From: Nitrospinaceae bacterium UBA7883
GTDB lineage: Bacteria > Nitrospinota_A > UBA7883
Assembly: GCA_002500605.1 (NCBI GenBank)
Contig: DLRR01000011.1
Coordinates: 7,035-71,034, forward strand
Length of the DNA stretch: 64,000 nt
Direction: 5' to 3'
Within the stretch, counting starts at the first letter, position 1, and every line of letters begins with the position of its first letter. The translations under genes were made by a program, and so were the position numbers. Below the pieces are notes generated by a model. The model was not told the DNA's origin. It did no database searches and was given only the letters and a program-made list of their open reading frames with translations. This document shows positions 44,689-53,873 of the stretch, one piece after another.

Positions 44689-45476
44689 TACAAAACTACT
44701 AGCACCAAGTAGGCATAGAAAAAAACTGCAGTAAACATCAAGCTATCTATTCTGTCTAGCACTCCTCCATGACCCGGTATTATCTTTCCAGAGTCCTTCA
44801 CTCCCATTTTTCTTTTGGTGGCTGATTCTGCTAGGTCACCCATGGGTCCTGCTACCCCGGCAATACCACCTGCTGCAATAGCATGAAGAATATTTAATTC
44901 AGGCACAAATATATAACTTACAGATATTGAACCAAAAAACGCCCCAACTACCCCACCTGCAAAACCTTCAACAGTTTTACCTGGGCTAATTTTTGGTGCT
45001 AATTTATGTTTCCCGAAGATCCGGCCTGTATAGTAAGCAAATGAATCACTGAAGGCGTTTGCGGTAACAATAATAAGTACCATCCACTGACCTTCTTCCA
45101 ACGAACGGATAAGAGCCAACGCAGCCAATGGGAAAGTTATGTAAAAGAGGCCAAAAAGTGTATTTATTGCCATTGGGGCAGCATCGTGTTCACTGAACAG
45201 TACAGCAATAGTCCACACTATTGCGACTGACAGCCCAGCCATTGCTATACCATATGACTCTTCCCCGTAATAGATAGCAAGGAGCATTATACAAGCCAAA
45301 ATGGCACAAGTGTATGTGCTGAACGGAAATTTTCCAACTTTCATCATTGAACCAAGTTCAATGATGCATACAAATGCACAAAGTCCCATCATTAAAAAAA
45401 ACCAATTGGCATCGCTAGAAAAAAGGAACACAATGAAGCCAGCAGAAAGTATCACTCCACTCGCAACCCTTAACAT
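44688..45476 (-). CDS. cdsA: Phosphatidate cytidylyltransferase
   Basis: A 262-residue integral membrane enzyme forming CDP-diacylglycerol from phosphatidate and CTP. The family signature is complete as SATKRKMGVKDSGK, then PGHGGVLDRIDS, preceded by GKHKLAPKISPGKTVEG. About seven hydrophobic segments precede it. Order uppS-cdsA-dxr is the common bacterial arrangement. Confidence 0.96.
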   Translation of the reverse strand: MLRVASGVILSAGFIVFLFSSDANWFFLMMGLCAFVCIIELGSMMKVGKFPFSTYTCAILACIMLLAIYYGEESYGIAMAGLSVAIVWTIAVLFSEHDAAPMAINTLFGLFYITFPLAALALIRSLEEGQWMVLIIVTANAFSDSFAYYTGRIFGKHKLAPKISPGKTVEGFAGGVVGAFFGSISVSYIFVPELNILHAIAAGGIAGVAGPMGDLAESATKRKMGVKDSGKIIPGHGGVLDRIDSLMFTAVFFYAYLVLVVL

Positions 45477-45479
45477 AGA

Positions 45480-46241
45480 CTATTTTCCCCTTTTGGTTAA
45501 CTGGGATGTGGTCATCCCGAACCTACGTTCACGCATCTGGAAAGAACGAATCACGTCTGCCACATCCGAGGCACCAAACTCGGGCCATAACTTGTCGGTA
45601 AAAAAAAGTTCTGTATATGCTATTTGCCATAGCATAAAGTTGCTTATCCTCAGCTCACCGCTGGTTCTTATCAAAAGATCTGGATCAGGTATATTGGAAG
45701 TATCCAAGTAGCCAGATATTAAGGCTTCATCAACTTTTTCTGGGTCAAGTTTGCCGTTTTTCACATCTTCCGACATTCCCTTAAAAGCCCTAACCATTTC
45801 ATCACGTGCCCCATAAGACAAAGCGAGAGTAAGGGTCATCTTCTCGTTATTTTTTGTTTTATCCATAGCTGTTAAGACAACATCGTGAATATAACCTGGC
45901 AAGTCATCCAACCTTCCAATTACATTAAAGCGGATATCGTTTTCCAGCATTTTGTCTAAATCGCTTTGTAGATACTGCTTAAGGATTGCCATTAGAGCAC
46001 TCACTTCGTCTGGTGGGCGCTTCCAGTTTTCCGAACTGAATGAATAGAGGGTAAGATACGGTACGCCAATTTGTAGTAAAAAAGAGACTACTTCATCAAC
46101 AGTCTTTACACCAGCCTGATGTCCTTCAACCCTAGGCAGTCCCCTTTTCTGCGCCCATCGGCCATTGCCATCCATAATAATAGCTAAATGTTTGGGTACG
46201 GATGCGAGTTCGATGTGGGCTGTCAGATCAACAAAACTCAT
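45480..46241 (-). CDS. uppS: Undecaprenyl diphosphate synthase (cis-prenyltransferase)
   Basis: A 253-residue enzyme making the C55 lipid carrier of cell-wall synthesis. The catalytic segment IIMDGNGRWAQKRG and the substrate motif LTLYSFSSENWKRP are intact, as is the C-terminal DLLIRTSGELRISNF. Three bases separate it from cdsA. No frr overlap; the gap to frr is 18 bases. Confidence 0.97.
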   Translation of the reverse strand: MSFVDLTAHIELASVPKHLAIIMDGNGRWAQKRGLPRVEGHQAGVKTVDEVVSFLLQIGVPYLTLYSFSSENWKRPPDEVSALMAILKQYLQSDLDKMLENDIRFNVIGRLDDLPGYIHDVVLTAMDKTKNNEKMTLTLALSYGARDEMVRAFKGMSEDVKNGKLDPEKVDEALISGYLDTSNIPDPDLLIRTSGELRISNFMLWQIAYTELFFTDKLWPEFGASDVADVIRSFQMRERRFGMTTSQLTKRGK

Positions 46242-46259
46242 TTTGAATTATTCTGCCAA

Positions 46260-46817
46260 TCAACGATCAAGGATCTCGTTTTCCTTTTCAATGCCCATTT
46301 TACTGCCAAGTTTAATATGTTCATCTGTGATCTTTTGCATATTGTCCTGTGCAGTATGAGACCCATCCTCAGAGATTTTTCCACCCTTTTCGAGCTTTTT
46401 CAGCTTTTCAATTGCATCTCTTCGAACATTTCGTATTGCAATCTTAAAGTTTTCAATACATTTCTTTACTATTTTACAAAGCTCCATTCGACGCTCTTCA
46501 GTAAGGTGAGGGATGGGTAGTCGTATGACTTTACCATCATTATTAGGTGTAAGCCCTAAGTCCGAGGCTAAAATGGCTTTTTCTATCGCCGGAACAAGAT
46601 TTGTTTCCCATGGTTGAACACTTATTGTAAGCGGGTCTGGCAAAGTTAGACTTGCCACTTGGTTTAGAGGACTCTCCTGTCCATAATAGTCCACGGTTAT
46701 TCCATCAAGCAACCCTAGGGATGCACGACCAGTTCTGATTCCAGCAAGATCTTTACAAAGATGTTCAATAGTTACATCCATCTTATGTTTTGCCTCACTA
46801 TAAACCTCATCAATCAT
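46260..46817 (-). CDS. frr: Ribosome recycling factor
   Basis: A 185-residue factor that with EF-G splits the post-termination ribosome. GIRTGRASLGLLDGI and LTLPDPLTISVQPWE near the N-terminus, and NVRRDAIEKLKKLEK in the helical arm, are diagnostic. It is 3 bases after pyrH, in the conserved order rpsB-tsf-pyrH-frr. Confidence 0.98.
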   Translation of the reverse strand: MIDEVYSEAKHKMDVTIEHLCKDLAGIRTGRASLGLLDGITVDYYGQESPLNQVASLTLPDPLTISVQPWETNLVPAIEKAILASDLGLTPNNDGKVIRLPIPHLTEERRMELCKIVKKCIENFKIAIRNVRRDAIEKLKKLEKGGKISEDGSHTAQDNMQKITDEHIKLGSKMGIEKENEILDR

Positions 46818-46820
46818 AAC

Positions 46821-47552
46821 CTACGACCCCCTTACAATTGTCCCAATTTTCTCGCCCTGTAAAACCCTTATGATATTCCCGGGAACAGTCAAGTTAAAGA
46901 CAATTATTGGAACTTTATTTTCCATACATAAAGAGATGGCAGCAGCATCCATCACTTTGAGATTTTTTCCAAGCACGTCCATGAACTTCAGCTCTTGGTA
47001 CTTTCGCGCTGAACCGTTTTTAATGGGATCCGCATCAAAAATCCCATCAACCTTAGTAGCCTTAAGGATAACATCAGCCTTTAATTCCATGGCCCGCAAA
47101 CTAGCTGTTGTGTCTGTAGTAAAGTATGGGTTCCCAGTTCCGCCAGCCAATATTAGAATCCGCCCTTTTGCCAAATGACGCATTGCCCGTCTCCGCACGT
47201 ACGGCTCGGCTAATTGATGTATGTCAATTGAGGTTAACATACGCGTTTCGTGGCCAAGTTGTTCAATGCCGTCTTGGAGTGCCAAACCGTTTATCATCGT
47301 GGCAAGCATGCCCATGTTGTCGGCTTGCACCCGATCCATACCCGATCCATGGGCAACAGCCCCGCGAAAGATATTACCGCCACCCACTACCACGGCAATC
47401 TCAACTCCAAGTTTAGACCCATCTATAATCTCTTGGGCTAAGTGCTTTACAGAATCAAAATTAATTCCCGACTTATCTTTCTCACAAAAAGCCTCTCCCG
47501 TGACTTTTAGTAGAACCCGTCGAAAAGGTAATTTGTCTGAGCTCAAAGTCAT
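46821..47552 (-). CDS. pyrH: Uridylate kinase
   Basis: A 243-residue amino-acid-kinase-fold enzyme that phosphorylates UMP. AVVVGGGNIFRG, MDRVQADNMGMLATMING and TTDTASLRAMEL are the family landmarks. It lies 12 bases after tsf. Normal length. Confidence 0.98.
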   Translation of the reverse strand: MTLSSDKLPFRRVLLKVTGEAFCEKDKSGINFDSVKHLAQEIIDGSKLGVEIAVVVGGGNIFRGAVAHGSGMDRVQADNMGMLATMINGLALQDGIEQLGHETRMLTSIDIHQLAEPYVRRRAMRHLAKGRILILAGGTGNPYFTTDTTASLRAMELKADVILKATKVDGIFDADPIKNGSARKYQELKFMDVLGKNLKVMDAAAISLCMENKVPIIVFNLTVPGNIIRVLQGEKIGTIVRGS

Positions 47553-47564
47553 TCTCCTATAAGT

Positions 47565-48440
47565 TTATTCTCCCAGCTGGAAACGTACAAACCTGCTGAC
47601 GTGTACCTCGTCGCCGAGAGTCTTGGAAACAGACTGCATATGAACACGTACACTGTTATCAGTATCTTTTACAAAAGCCTGCTCCATCAAGCACACTTCC
47701 GTAAAGTACTTTTTAATACGACCTTCAACAATTTTAGAAATTATTTTGTCTGGCTTGCCAGATTCTTTGGCCTGGGCTACGTAAATTTCTCGCTCTTTCT
47801 CAAGTTGGTCTTGAGCCATTCCCTCTGGCTCTACAGATAATGGACATGAAGCGGCGATTTGCATTGCTAGGTCTTTGCATAGCTCCTTGAACTTATCTTT
47901 TACTAACGTACTTTCTGCATTACATAAAACTTCTACCAAGACAGCAATTGAGCCAACACCATGTATATACCTACCAAAAGCGCCATTTCTAGGTTTCTCC
48001 ATCCTTGCTCTACGTCCAAGGGTTATATTTTCACCTAGTTCATGAATATTTTCAGTGATTAAAGACTCAACAGTTTTTGAAGTGTCGGAATAGTAAAGTT
48101 GTCGTTTAAACGTATCATCGTCTTCTGCTGGATCAGAATTAGCTATGTGTAAAGCAAGGCCAGATACCAGCTCCCGAAATTTGTCATTTCTAGCCACAAA
48201 ATCAGTTTCACATTTAACTTCTATTAGGGAGGCAACATGGTCAGTGTATGAGGCACCAATTGCGCCTTCTTTCGTACTTCTTTCTGCCTTTTTTGCCGCC
48301 TTGCTCGATCCCTTTTTGCGAAGACAGGCTAGAGCAGCATTAATATCACCGTCACTTTCTTTAAGTGCCTCTTTGCACTCCATTATACCCGCACCACTTC
48401 TTTGGCGCAGGTCCTTGATCATTTCAGCACTAATACTCAT
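47565..48440 (-). CDS. tsf: Elongation factor Ts
   Basis: A 291-residue nucleotide exchange factor for EF-Tu. The N-terminal UBA-like domain (LRQRSGAGIMECKEALKES) is followed by KCETDFVARNDKF, the EF-Tu contact motif. The C-terminal coiled coil and helix segments follow. About 145 bases without another gene separate it from rpsB; no clear terminator is seen there. Confidence 0.97.
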   Translation of the reverse strand: MSISAEMIKDLRQRSGAGIMECKEALKESDGDINAALACLRKKGSSKAAKKAERSTKEGAIGASYTDHVASLIEVKCETDFVARNDKFRELVSGLALHIANSDPAEDDDTFKRQLYYSDTSKTVESLITENIHELGENITLGRRARMEKPRNGAFGRYIHGVGSIAVLVEVLCNAESTLVKDKFKELCKDLAMQIAASCPLSVEPEGMAQDQLEKEREIYVAQAKESGKPDKIISKIVEGRIKKYFTEVCLMEQAFVKDTDNSVRVHMQSVSKTLGDEVHVSRFVRFQLGE

Positions 48441-48584
48441 TTGTTAGTTCCAAGCCTCCTATGGAATCTATTCCAACCTCAACAAACCCTCTGCATTTAG
48501 GGCAACATGAGAATTGAAATCTTATTATTAACTAGGTTGTGTCATCCTAGCCAGCACTACCTTATTTTACTTTCTGTCAGAAAA

Positions 48585-49460
48585 TTATTTTTCGTGCCCT
48601 GGTGAAATTTCCTCAACAGGTTTCGCTTTTTCCTCAACGCCAGAATTTGGTCGAGCTCCCTTGTCGGTTGGTTTCTCGTTTTTTTCAGCTTCCTCTTTCT
48701 TTTTAACAGCATCCTTCTCTCGTTTTGCCTCTGTAACCCGTATCTTCTCTTCTGCGAGAGTTTTTTTCCTCATTTCACTTTCCAAACAGCCATCTTTAAT
48801 GGCATCTGCAATAGCAAAGGTAATCAACTTTATGGCCTTGGCGGCATCATCGTTACCAGGGATAACAAACTCAATTCCATCTGGGTCACAGTTAGTATCC
48901 ACGATGGCAGCCACTGGAATCCCAAGTTTAAATGCCTCCGCGAGTGCTATGCGTTCCTTTTTCGTATCAACAACAAATATAGCCTGAGGTAAGTCTTTCA
49001 TGTCTTTAATACCGCCCAAGTATCGCTCCAGCTTATCCATTTCTTTTTGTAAGCGGATAGCTTCTTTTTTCGCCAACACTTTGAACGATCCATCTTTTTG
49101 CATACCATCAAGCTCACGAAGCCTGCCTACACTGGTTTTAATTGTCTCGAAGTTTGTAAGCATTCCTCCCAACCAACGTTCATTAACATATGGCATGTTG
49201 CAACGCTTTGCTTCTTCTTCTATGATTGTGCTGCCCTGTGATTTAGTGCCTATAAAGAGAACAGTGCCCCCTTTGGCAGCAATATCTCTAAAGAATTTTT
49301 GGGCTCGTTTGAAAAGGTCGATCGTTTTTTCAAGATCAACAATATAAATACCGTTTCTGGCTCCAAAAATGTATTTTTGCATTTTCGGGTTCCAGCGACG
49401 AGTTTGGTGGCCGAAGTGGAGTCCGGCCTCCATCATTTCTTTGAGTGTGATTTCTTTCAC
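48585..49460 (-). CDS. rpsB: 30S ribosomal protein S2 with a charged C-terminal extension
   Basis: A 291-residue S2 protein. The start KEITLKEMMEAGLHFGHQTRRWNPKM and FVVDTKKERIALAEA are typical. Residues about 235-291 are a Lys/Glu-rich extension beyond the usual S2 length of about 240. The start codon is GTG at 49460, with AGGAG 7 bases before it; the stop of a short upstream frame overlaps it (GTGA). It is followed by tsf. Confidence 0.96.
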   Translation of the reverse strand: MKEITLKEMMEAGLHFGHQTRRWNPKMQKYIFGARNGIYIVDLEKTIDLFKRAQKFFRDIAAKGGTVLFIGTKSQGSTIIEEEAKRCNMPYVNERWLGGMLTNFETIKTSVGRLRELDGMQKDGSFKVLAKKEAIRLQKEMDKLERYLGGIKDMKDLPQAIFVVDTKKERIALAEAFKLGIPVAAIVDTNCDPDGIEFVIPGNDDAAKAIKLITFAIADAIKDGCLESEMRKKTLAEEKIRVTEAKREKDAVKKKEEAEKNEKPTDKGARPNSGVEEKAKPVEEISPGHEK

Positions 49461-49558
49461 AATTCATCTCCTGTTAAAGTTGGTCCTCTGCCTTCATCAT
49501 CTTCCGCTAGCTCACGATCCACAACGGGTCGCACTTTCTTAGCGAAATCAGAAGACAT
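49457..49558 (-). CDS. 33-codon leader open reading frame upstream of rpsB
   Basis: A short frame beginning MSSDFAKKVRPVV and ending GPTLTGDEL, with GGTGGAG 5 bases before its ATG. Its TGA overlaps the GTG of rpsB (GTGA), the classic layout for coupled translation. A perfect hairpin lies just before its ribosome binding site. It could be a regulatory leader peptide for the rpsB-tsf operon. The peptide itself is not one I recognise and may be only a translated leader. Confidence 0.5.
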   Translation of the reverse strand: MSSDFAKKVRPVVDRELAEDDEGRGPTLTGDEL

Positions 49559-49570
49559 GTGTTCTCCACC

Positions 49571-49600
49571 GTTCCAAATTTGATTTATTAAATTTGGAAC
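49571..49600 (-). promoter_or_regulatory. Perfect 11-bp hairpin in the rpsB leader
   Basis: GTTCCAAATTT (49590-49600 on the minus strand) pairs with AAATTTGGAAC (49571-49581) around an 8-base loop. Only a few bases separate it from the GGTGGAG of the leader frame. No T-run follows, so it is not a terminator. It may be an S2- or EF-Ts-related control element, or an operator at DNA level. Confidence 0.6.
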
Positions 49601-49624
49601 AACGGGTTAATCCTCGGCGATTTA

Positions 49625-49652
49625 ATCATATTTTTATTATAAAACGCAACAA
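49625..49652 (-). promoter_or_regulatory. Likely sigma-70 promoter of the rpsB operon
   Basis: On the minus strand a TTGTTG -35-like box (49647-49652), a 16-base spacer and TATGAT (49625-49630) sit just upstream of the leader hairpin. Position relative to the leader fits a start of transcription near 49618. Confidence 0.4.
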
Positions 49653-49981
49653 TAAGTGGGTTTTTATAAGATTGTATTTGGATTTCACCCCCACCCCCAG
49701 AATCACTCTGACAACATTTTTAATAAGATTTCCTATCTGATTAAGCAGATACAAGGCTTGTTCTGCTGTTAACATATGTCCTGTTTGAATGAGTTGTTTG
49801 ACCTCACTTTCAACAAGCTTACGGCGTTGATCAATCAAAGAAGTCAGTTCAGGCCAACTCTTCTCATTATCTTTTTCTAGTAGCTGGTTGAAGGATGCGA
49901 AAGACCGTCATTGAAACAGGGAACCCCTGGCAGACCTTGCTTTTCGTATTTGCTGCAAAGCGCCTCTATTATTTCTGGCAT
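49626..49981 (-). pseudogene. Small frameshifted or overlapping reading frames downstream of tlyA
   Basis: A 34-codon frame from ATG at 49981 (MPEIIEALCSKYEKQG...) ends at 49877. A second frame that overlaps it contains ASFNQLLEKDNEKSWPEL and runs on through LVESEVKQLIQTGHMLTAEQ to 49626, with only TTG at 49838 as a start. Read together they look like one small protein broken by a shift near 49900. I do not recognise the family. It may be a decayed gene, a sequencing error or chance frames. Confidence 0.3.
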
Positions 49982-50045
49982 AAATTGCGCCGCAGTTGAT
50001 GGTTTGAAGGGAGAAACTCAATTTACAGTTTTTTCCCAAGGGTAT

Positions 50046-50774
50046 TTAATTATTCAGCCAAAGAAAAGTCTCAATGTTGCCTTTTGCACCAGTAATCGGA
50101 GATTGCTTCACACCAGAGGTAACTAAGCCAAGGGATCTAAAATAAAACATGAGGTCTTGTACAACAGCCAACCGAACATTCTCATCTTTCACTACTCCCT
50201 TGCTTACACACTCTTTGTTAGCTTCAAACTGTGGCTTTACCAATACCACCAAGTCAGCATTTGGCAATAGAGCTGGTAACAGTGGAGGAATAACCAACTT
50301 CAAAGAAATGAATGATACATCAGCCACTAATAAGCTTATCGGATCGGTTATTTTAGTCGGGTCCAATGTTCTTGCATTTGTTTTTTCCATACAAACAACT
50401 CTACAGTCTGTACGAAGTTTGTAATGGAGTTGATTATATCCAACATCAACTGCCCAGATCTTTGCAGCCCCTCTCTGAAGAAGACAATCAGTAAAACCTC
50501 CCGTGGAAGCACCAATGTCTAGACACACTTTACCCATTGAAAGTACTTTAAACGAATCCAGGGCATGAGATAATTTTACTCCACCACGCGAAACAAAACC
50601 GTGCCCTTCTTTTACCGTGATTTCTGAATTAGCGGTTATGACCTGACCGGCCTTTTTGGCCTCTTGCTTATCAACCGTAACCTTTCCTGCCATTATTAAA
50701 GCCTGTGCTTTATTACGGCTCTCGGCTAAATTCAGTTCAACTAGATACTGATCCAGCCGTTTTTTCTTTAGCAT
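50046..50774 (-). CDS. tlyA: TlyA-family rRNA 2'-O-methyltransferase
   Basis: A 242-residue protein with an N-terminal S4 RNA-binding domain (KKRLDQYLVELNLAESRNKAQ) and a C-terminal FtsJ-like methyltransferase (KVCLDIGASTGGFTDCLLQRGA). The family, once called hemolysin A, methylates ribosomal RNA. Its start lies within the end of dxs, overlapping by 38 bases. dxs-tlyA is a common pair. Confidence 0.94.
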   Translation of the reverse strand: MLKKKRLDQYLVELNLAESRNKAQALIMAGKVTVDKQEAKKAGQVITANSEITVKEGHGFVSRGGVKLSHALDSFKVLSMGKVCLDIGASTGGFTDCLLQRGAAKIWAVDVGYNQLHYKLRTDCRVVCMEKTNARTLDPTKITDPISLLVADVSFISLKLVIPPLLPALLPNADLVVLVKPQFEANKECVSKGVVKDENVRLAVVQDLMFYFRSLGLVTSGVKQSPITGAKGNIETFLWLNN

Positions 50775-52704
50775 TATCTAGAATTGCCGGTTTAGTTTGT
50801 TTTTTTTTCGTTGCAGAGACTATAAAGTCTTTAGCTAACTTGGCAATTCCAGCGGAGTCAAGGCCAAGTTTTGCCCTGACTTTGTTTGGATCTCCATGTT
50901 CAACAAAGTGGTCAGGAATCCCATGACGGCGAACCGGAATTAAAGGAGAGGGCAAGACCTCAACACACTCAAGAACAGCACTTCCAAACCCACCTGGTAA
51001 AGTATTCTCTTCAATTGTCATTAGCATGTCACATTTCTGGCTCATTTCAGTGATTAACTTCTGGTCTATGGGCTTGGCAAACCGAGCATTTACAACAGCC
51101 ACAGAATATCCTTGTCCATCTAGGATGTCCGCAGCCTTCACAGCATTTTCCACCATCCCACCTATGGCGATTAAGCATATATCTGTTCCATCGCGTAAGA
51201 GTTCTGCCTTTCCGATTGGAATAGCTTTGAGTTCTTCGTCCATTGTTACTCCTAGCACAGTTCCACGTGGAAATCTAACCGCTGTGGGCCCATTGTACTC
51301 CAGTGCTGTATAGAACATATGCTGAAGCTCGTTTTCATCTTTTGGCGCCATCACAACCATATTAGGAGCACACCTCAAGTATGCATAGTCAAATACTCCT
51401 TGATGGGTTGCTCCATCCGCTCCAACTATTCCAGCCCGATCTACTGCGAAAGTTACGTTTTGACTTGTTAAACATACATCATGGATAATCTGATCGAACA
51501 CTCGCTGCAAAAAAGTTGAATAGATAGCAACTACAGGTTTCAGTCCTTCTGAAGCCATGCCAGCAGCAAGAGTGGTAGCGTGTTGTTCTGCTATTCCCAC
51601 ATCAAAAAACCGATCTGGATATTTTTTGGCAAAAAGCGATAAACCTGTGCCATCAGGCATTCCGGCTGTTATACCAACAACATTGTTATCTCGACTGGCC
51701 AACTTAATCAAGACATCTGAGAATATGTCTGTATAACATTTCTTTTCTTTTCTTTTGAGTGGCAAACCAGTTTCACGGTGAAATGGTGCCACACCATGGA
51801 AGTGAAGGGATTTTTCTTCTGCCGGTTTGTACCCCTTTCCTTTTGTAGTAACAATATGAATGATTTTAGGACCTCGAAGTTTTGCTACAGCTCTTAATGT
51901 CTCCGTTAAAAAGGAGATATTGTGTCCATCTATAGGACCAATATACTTATATCCCAAATCCTCAAAGAGCTTACCAGGAATTATCAAACCTTTTACAGCC
52001 GAACGGATCCTGTGTGAAAGATGTACTGCTTGGTTTCCAGCAATTGCATTCATAACCTGATCCCACTCTTCTTCCATCCTAACAAACCATTTTCCGGTTA
52101 TTATTCGGTTGAGGTGCTTGGAAAGGGCTCCAACATTTGGCGAAATGGACATTTTGTTGTCGTTAATGATCACTGTCAAGTTGGTGTGCATAGACCCAGC
52201 GTGGTTAAGGCCTTCAAAAGCAAGCCCAGCGGTTAGTGAGCCGTCACCTATAACAGCAACAACCTGGTTGTTTTCCTTTTTTATATCACGTGCCTGGGCA
52301 AAACCAAGCGCAACAGAGATTGACGTTCCTGCATGACCAGTATTAAAGCAATCGTATTCACTCTCTTCAATGCTAGGGAATCCAGATATACCACCTTCTT
52401 GACGAAGTGTACTGAAACGATCATTTCTACCAGTGATAATTTTATGTGCATAGCACTGGTGCCCGACATCCCATACCAACTTGTCTCTAGGTATATCGTA
52501 AGCATAATGTAAAGCTATAGTAAGCTCAACCACCCCAAGGCTAGAGGCTAGGTGGCCGCCTGATTGAGAAACTACAGATACTATCCTCTCCCTTATTTCA
52601 TCGGCAAGAAGCTCTAATTCCGACATGGATAGTCCCTTGATATCCTCGGGACAACTCACTCTGGACAAAAGTTTGTACCGAGCCCCATCAGTTTTTTGGT
52701 TCAT
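50737..52704 (-). CDS. dxs: 1-deoxy-D-xylulose-5-phosphate synthase
   Basis: A 655-residue thiamine-diphosphate enzyme, first step of the MEP pathway. VWDVGHQCYAHKIITGR, the ThDP motif GDGSLTAGLAFEGLNHAG, and the second-domain DRAGIVGADGATHQG are present. A low-complexity tail of about 25 residues (rich in Lys and Ala) follows the transketolase C-domain. The start at 52704 lies about 170 bases after the cofactor operon on the same strand, so read-through from it is possible. Confidence 0.97.
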   Translation of the reverse strand: MNQKTDGARYKLLSRVSCPEDIKGLSMSELELLADEIRERIVSVVSQSGGHLASSLGVVELTIALHYAYDIPRDKLVWDVGHQCYAHKIITGRNDRFSTLRQEGGISGFPSIEESEYDCFNTGHAGTSISVALGFAQARDIKKENNQVVAVIGDGSLTAGLAFEGLNHAGSMHTNLTVIINDNKMSISPNVGALSKHLNRIITGKWFVRMEEEWDQVMNAIAGNQAVHLSHRIRSAVKGLIIPGKLFEDLGYKYIGPIDGHNISFLTETLRAVAKLRGPKIIHIVTTKGKGYKPAEEKSLHFHGVAPFHRETGLPLKRKEKKCYTDIFSDVLIKLASRDNNVVGITAGMPDGTGLSLFAKKYPDRFFDVGIAEQHATTLAAGMASEGLKPVVAIYSTFLQRVFDQIIHDVCLTSQNVTFAVDRAGIVGADGATHQGVFDYAYLRCAPNMVVMAPKDENELQHMFYTALEYNGPTAVRFPRGTVLGVTMDEELKAIPIGKAELLRDGTDICLIAIGGMVENAVKAADILDGQGYSVAVVNARFAKPIDQKLITEMSQKCDMLMTIEENTLPGGFGSAVLECVEVLPSPLIPVRRHGIPDHFVEHGDPNKVRAKLGLDSAGIAKLAKDFIVSATKKKQTKPAILDNAKEKTAGSVSS

Positions 52705-52873
52705 CTATGCCATTCTGTTTTATTCATACAGTTTTAATACTCTCATATTAAGGCAACAATTTTCAATGCAAAGCATCTGCATCTACGTTGTCTTAGCCAA
52801 ACTAGAGCTTCCATAGCCAATTTAGATAAAAAGCATCGGTTATAAGGATAAGAAAGTAACTGTTTGCTTAGTA

Positions 52874-53857
52874 TCAGGGTGCACCTGATGAACTCTGATC
52901 CATATTATGGTTAGCGAAGTGGGGCGAGTGATCGTAATGATGGGGTTCTGGATGAATTTTTTCAATTAAAGAAGTGTCAAAAATTTCATTGGCGATAACA
53001 TTTCTATTTATATAACCATGTTCCTTTAATATTTCAACGAACCGCATAGTAGAGTTTACATAATCTTCTGTCAATGCACAGCAATATCGTGGGGAAACTT
53101 TATAGCATTCAATGAAAAACCCAGGGTCAACAACTGCCATTACCTCAGAAGATATTTTTGCTGCTTCATTTGGTTTTTCCTTAATAAGTCCAATTGCATT
53201 TTTATGGGCTTTCAGGAAAGCCATAAGCAGGTCTGGTTGTTTTTCAATAAAATTGGTGGATGCAATTATACCGTAGCTCGGATTGTGTGGCCAAAGATCA
53301 GCGGGAGGAACAATTGATTTTATGAGAACTCCGCTTATATATTCAAGTGAAACTTGTAGCGATGGGGTTCCAACAGCTGCTTCTATGCTTCCATCTTCCA
53401 TTGCTTGACCCACAAAATCAGTCCAAGGAAAGTTTATTATATCAACATACTTATCCACCCCTTCTCTGCTTAAAAAGTACCGAAGTATTACATCATGTAT
53501 AGAGCCACGTGCTGGGGATCCAATTGTCTTACCCTTAAACTGTTGCAAGGCATTACAAATGCTTCCTGCTTCCGCGGCGGATTTATACTTTGATCTAGCA
53601 ATAAACACAGTTCCTTCTTCATGACCTCCCGCCACACACTTCATTGCTCCACCATTGGCAATTCCAATAATTGTAGGCGGTAGACCAATGTAGCCAATGT
53701 CCAGATCCCCTTCTTTAATACCCTGGATTATTGATGGTCCGGTGCCAAATAGTTTCCAATGTGGGTCTATTCCAACATCCTCTAATGACTTCGAACCTAT
53801 CATTACTATGGCGGTATGATAAGCCGTAGAGAGGTGCCCTATTCTAATATCAGTCAT
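52874..53857 (-). CDS. NMT1/TauA-fold protein without signal peptide, His-rich tail
   Basis: A 327-residue protein of the periplasmic-binding fold family that includes TauA, SsuA and the THI5/NMT1 enzymes. It begins at the first strand of the fold (TDIRIGHLSTAYHTA) with no signal peptide, so it should stay in the cytoplasm. The last 25 residues are rich in histidine (HPEPHHYDHSPHFANH). It follows the sulfopyruvate decarboxylase gene by 16 bases. No ABC permease or ATPase is near. It could be an enzyme or binding protein of the sulfonate pathway; function is not established. Confidence 0.8.
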   Translation of the reverse strand: MTDIRIGHLSTAYHTAIVMIGSKSLEDVGIDPHWKLFGTGPSIIQGIKEGDLDIGYIGLPPTIIGIANGGAMKCVAGGHEEGTVFIARSKYKSAAEAGSICNALQQFKGKTIGSPARGSIHDVILRYFLSREGVDKYVDIINFPWTDFVGQAMEDGSIEAAVGTPSLQVSLEYISGVLIKSIVPPADLWPHNPSYGIIASTNFIEKQPDLLMAFLKAHKNAIGLIKEKPNEAAKISSEVMAVVDPGFFIECYKVSPRYCCALTEDYVNSTMRFVEILKEHGYINRNVIANEIFDTSLIEKIHPEPHHYDHSPHFANHNMDQSSSGAP

Positions 53858-53873
53858 TGTTAGCCTTAAAAGT

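Noticed and set aside
52874..53857. The NMT1-like protein as a normal transporter receptor
   Set aside because: No signal peptide and no permease or ATPase nearby.
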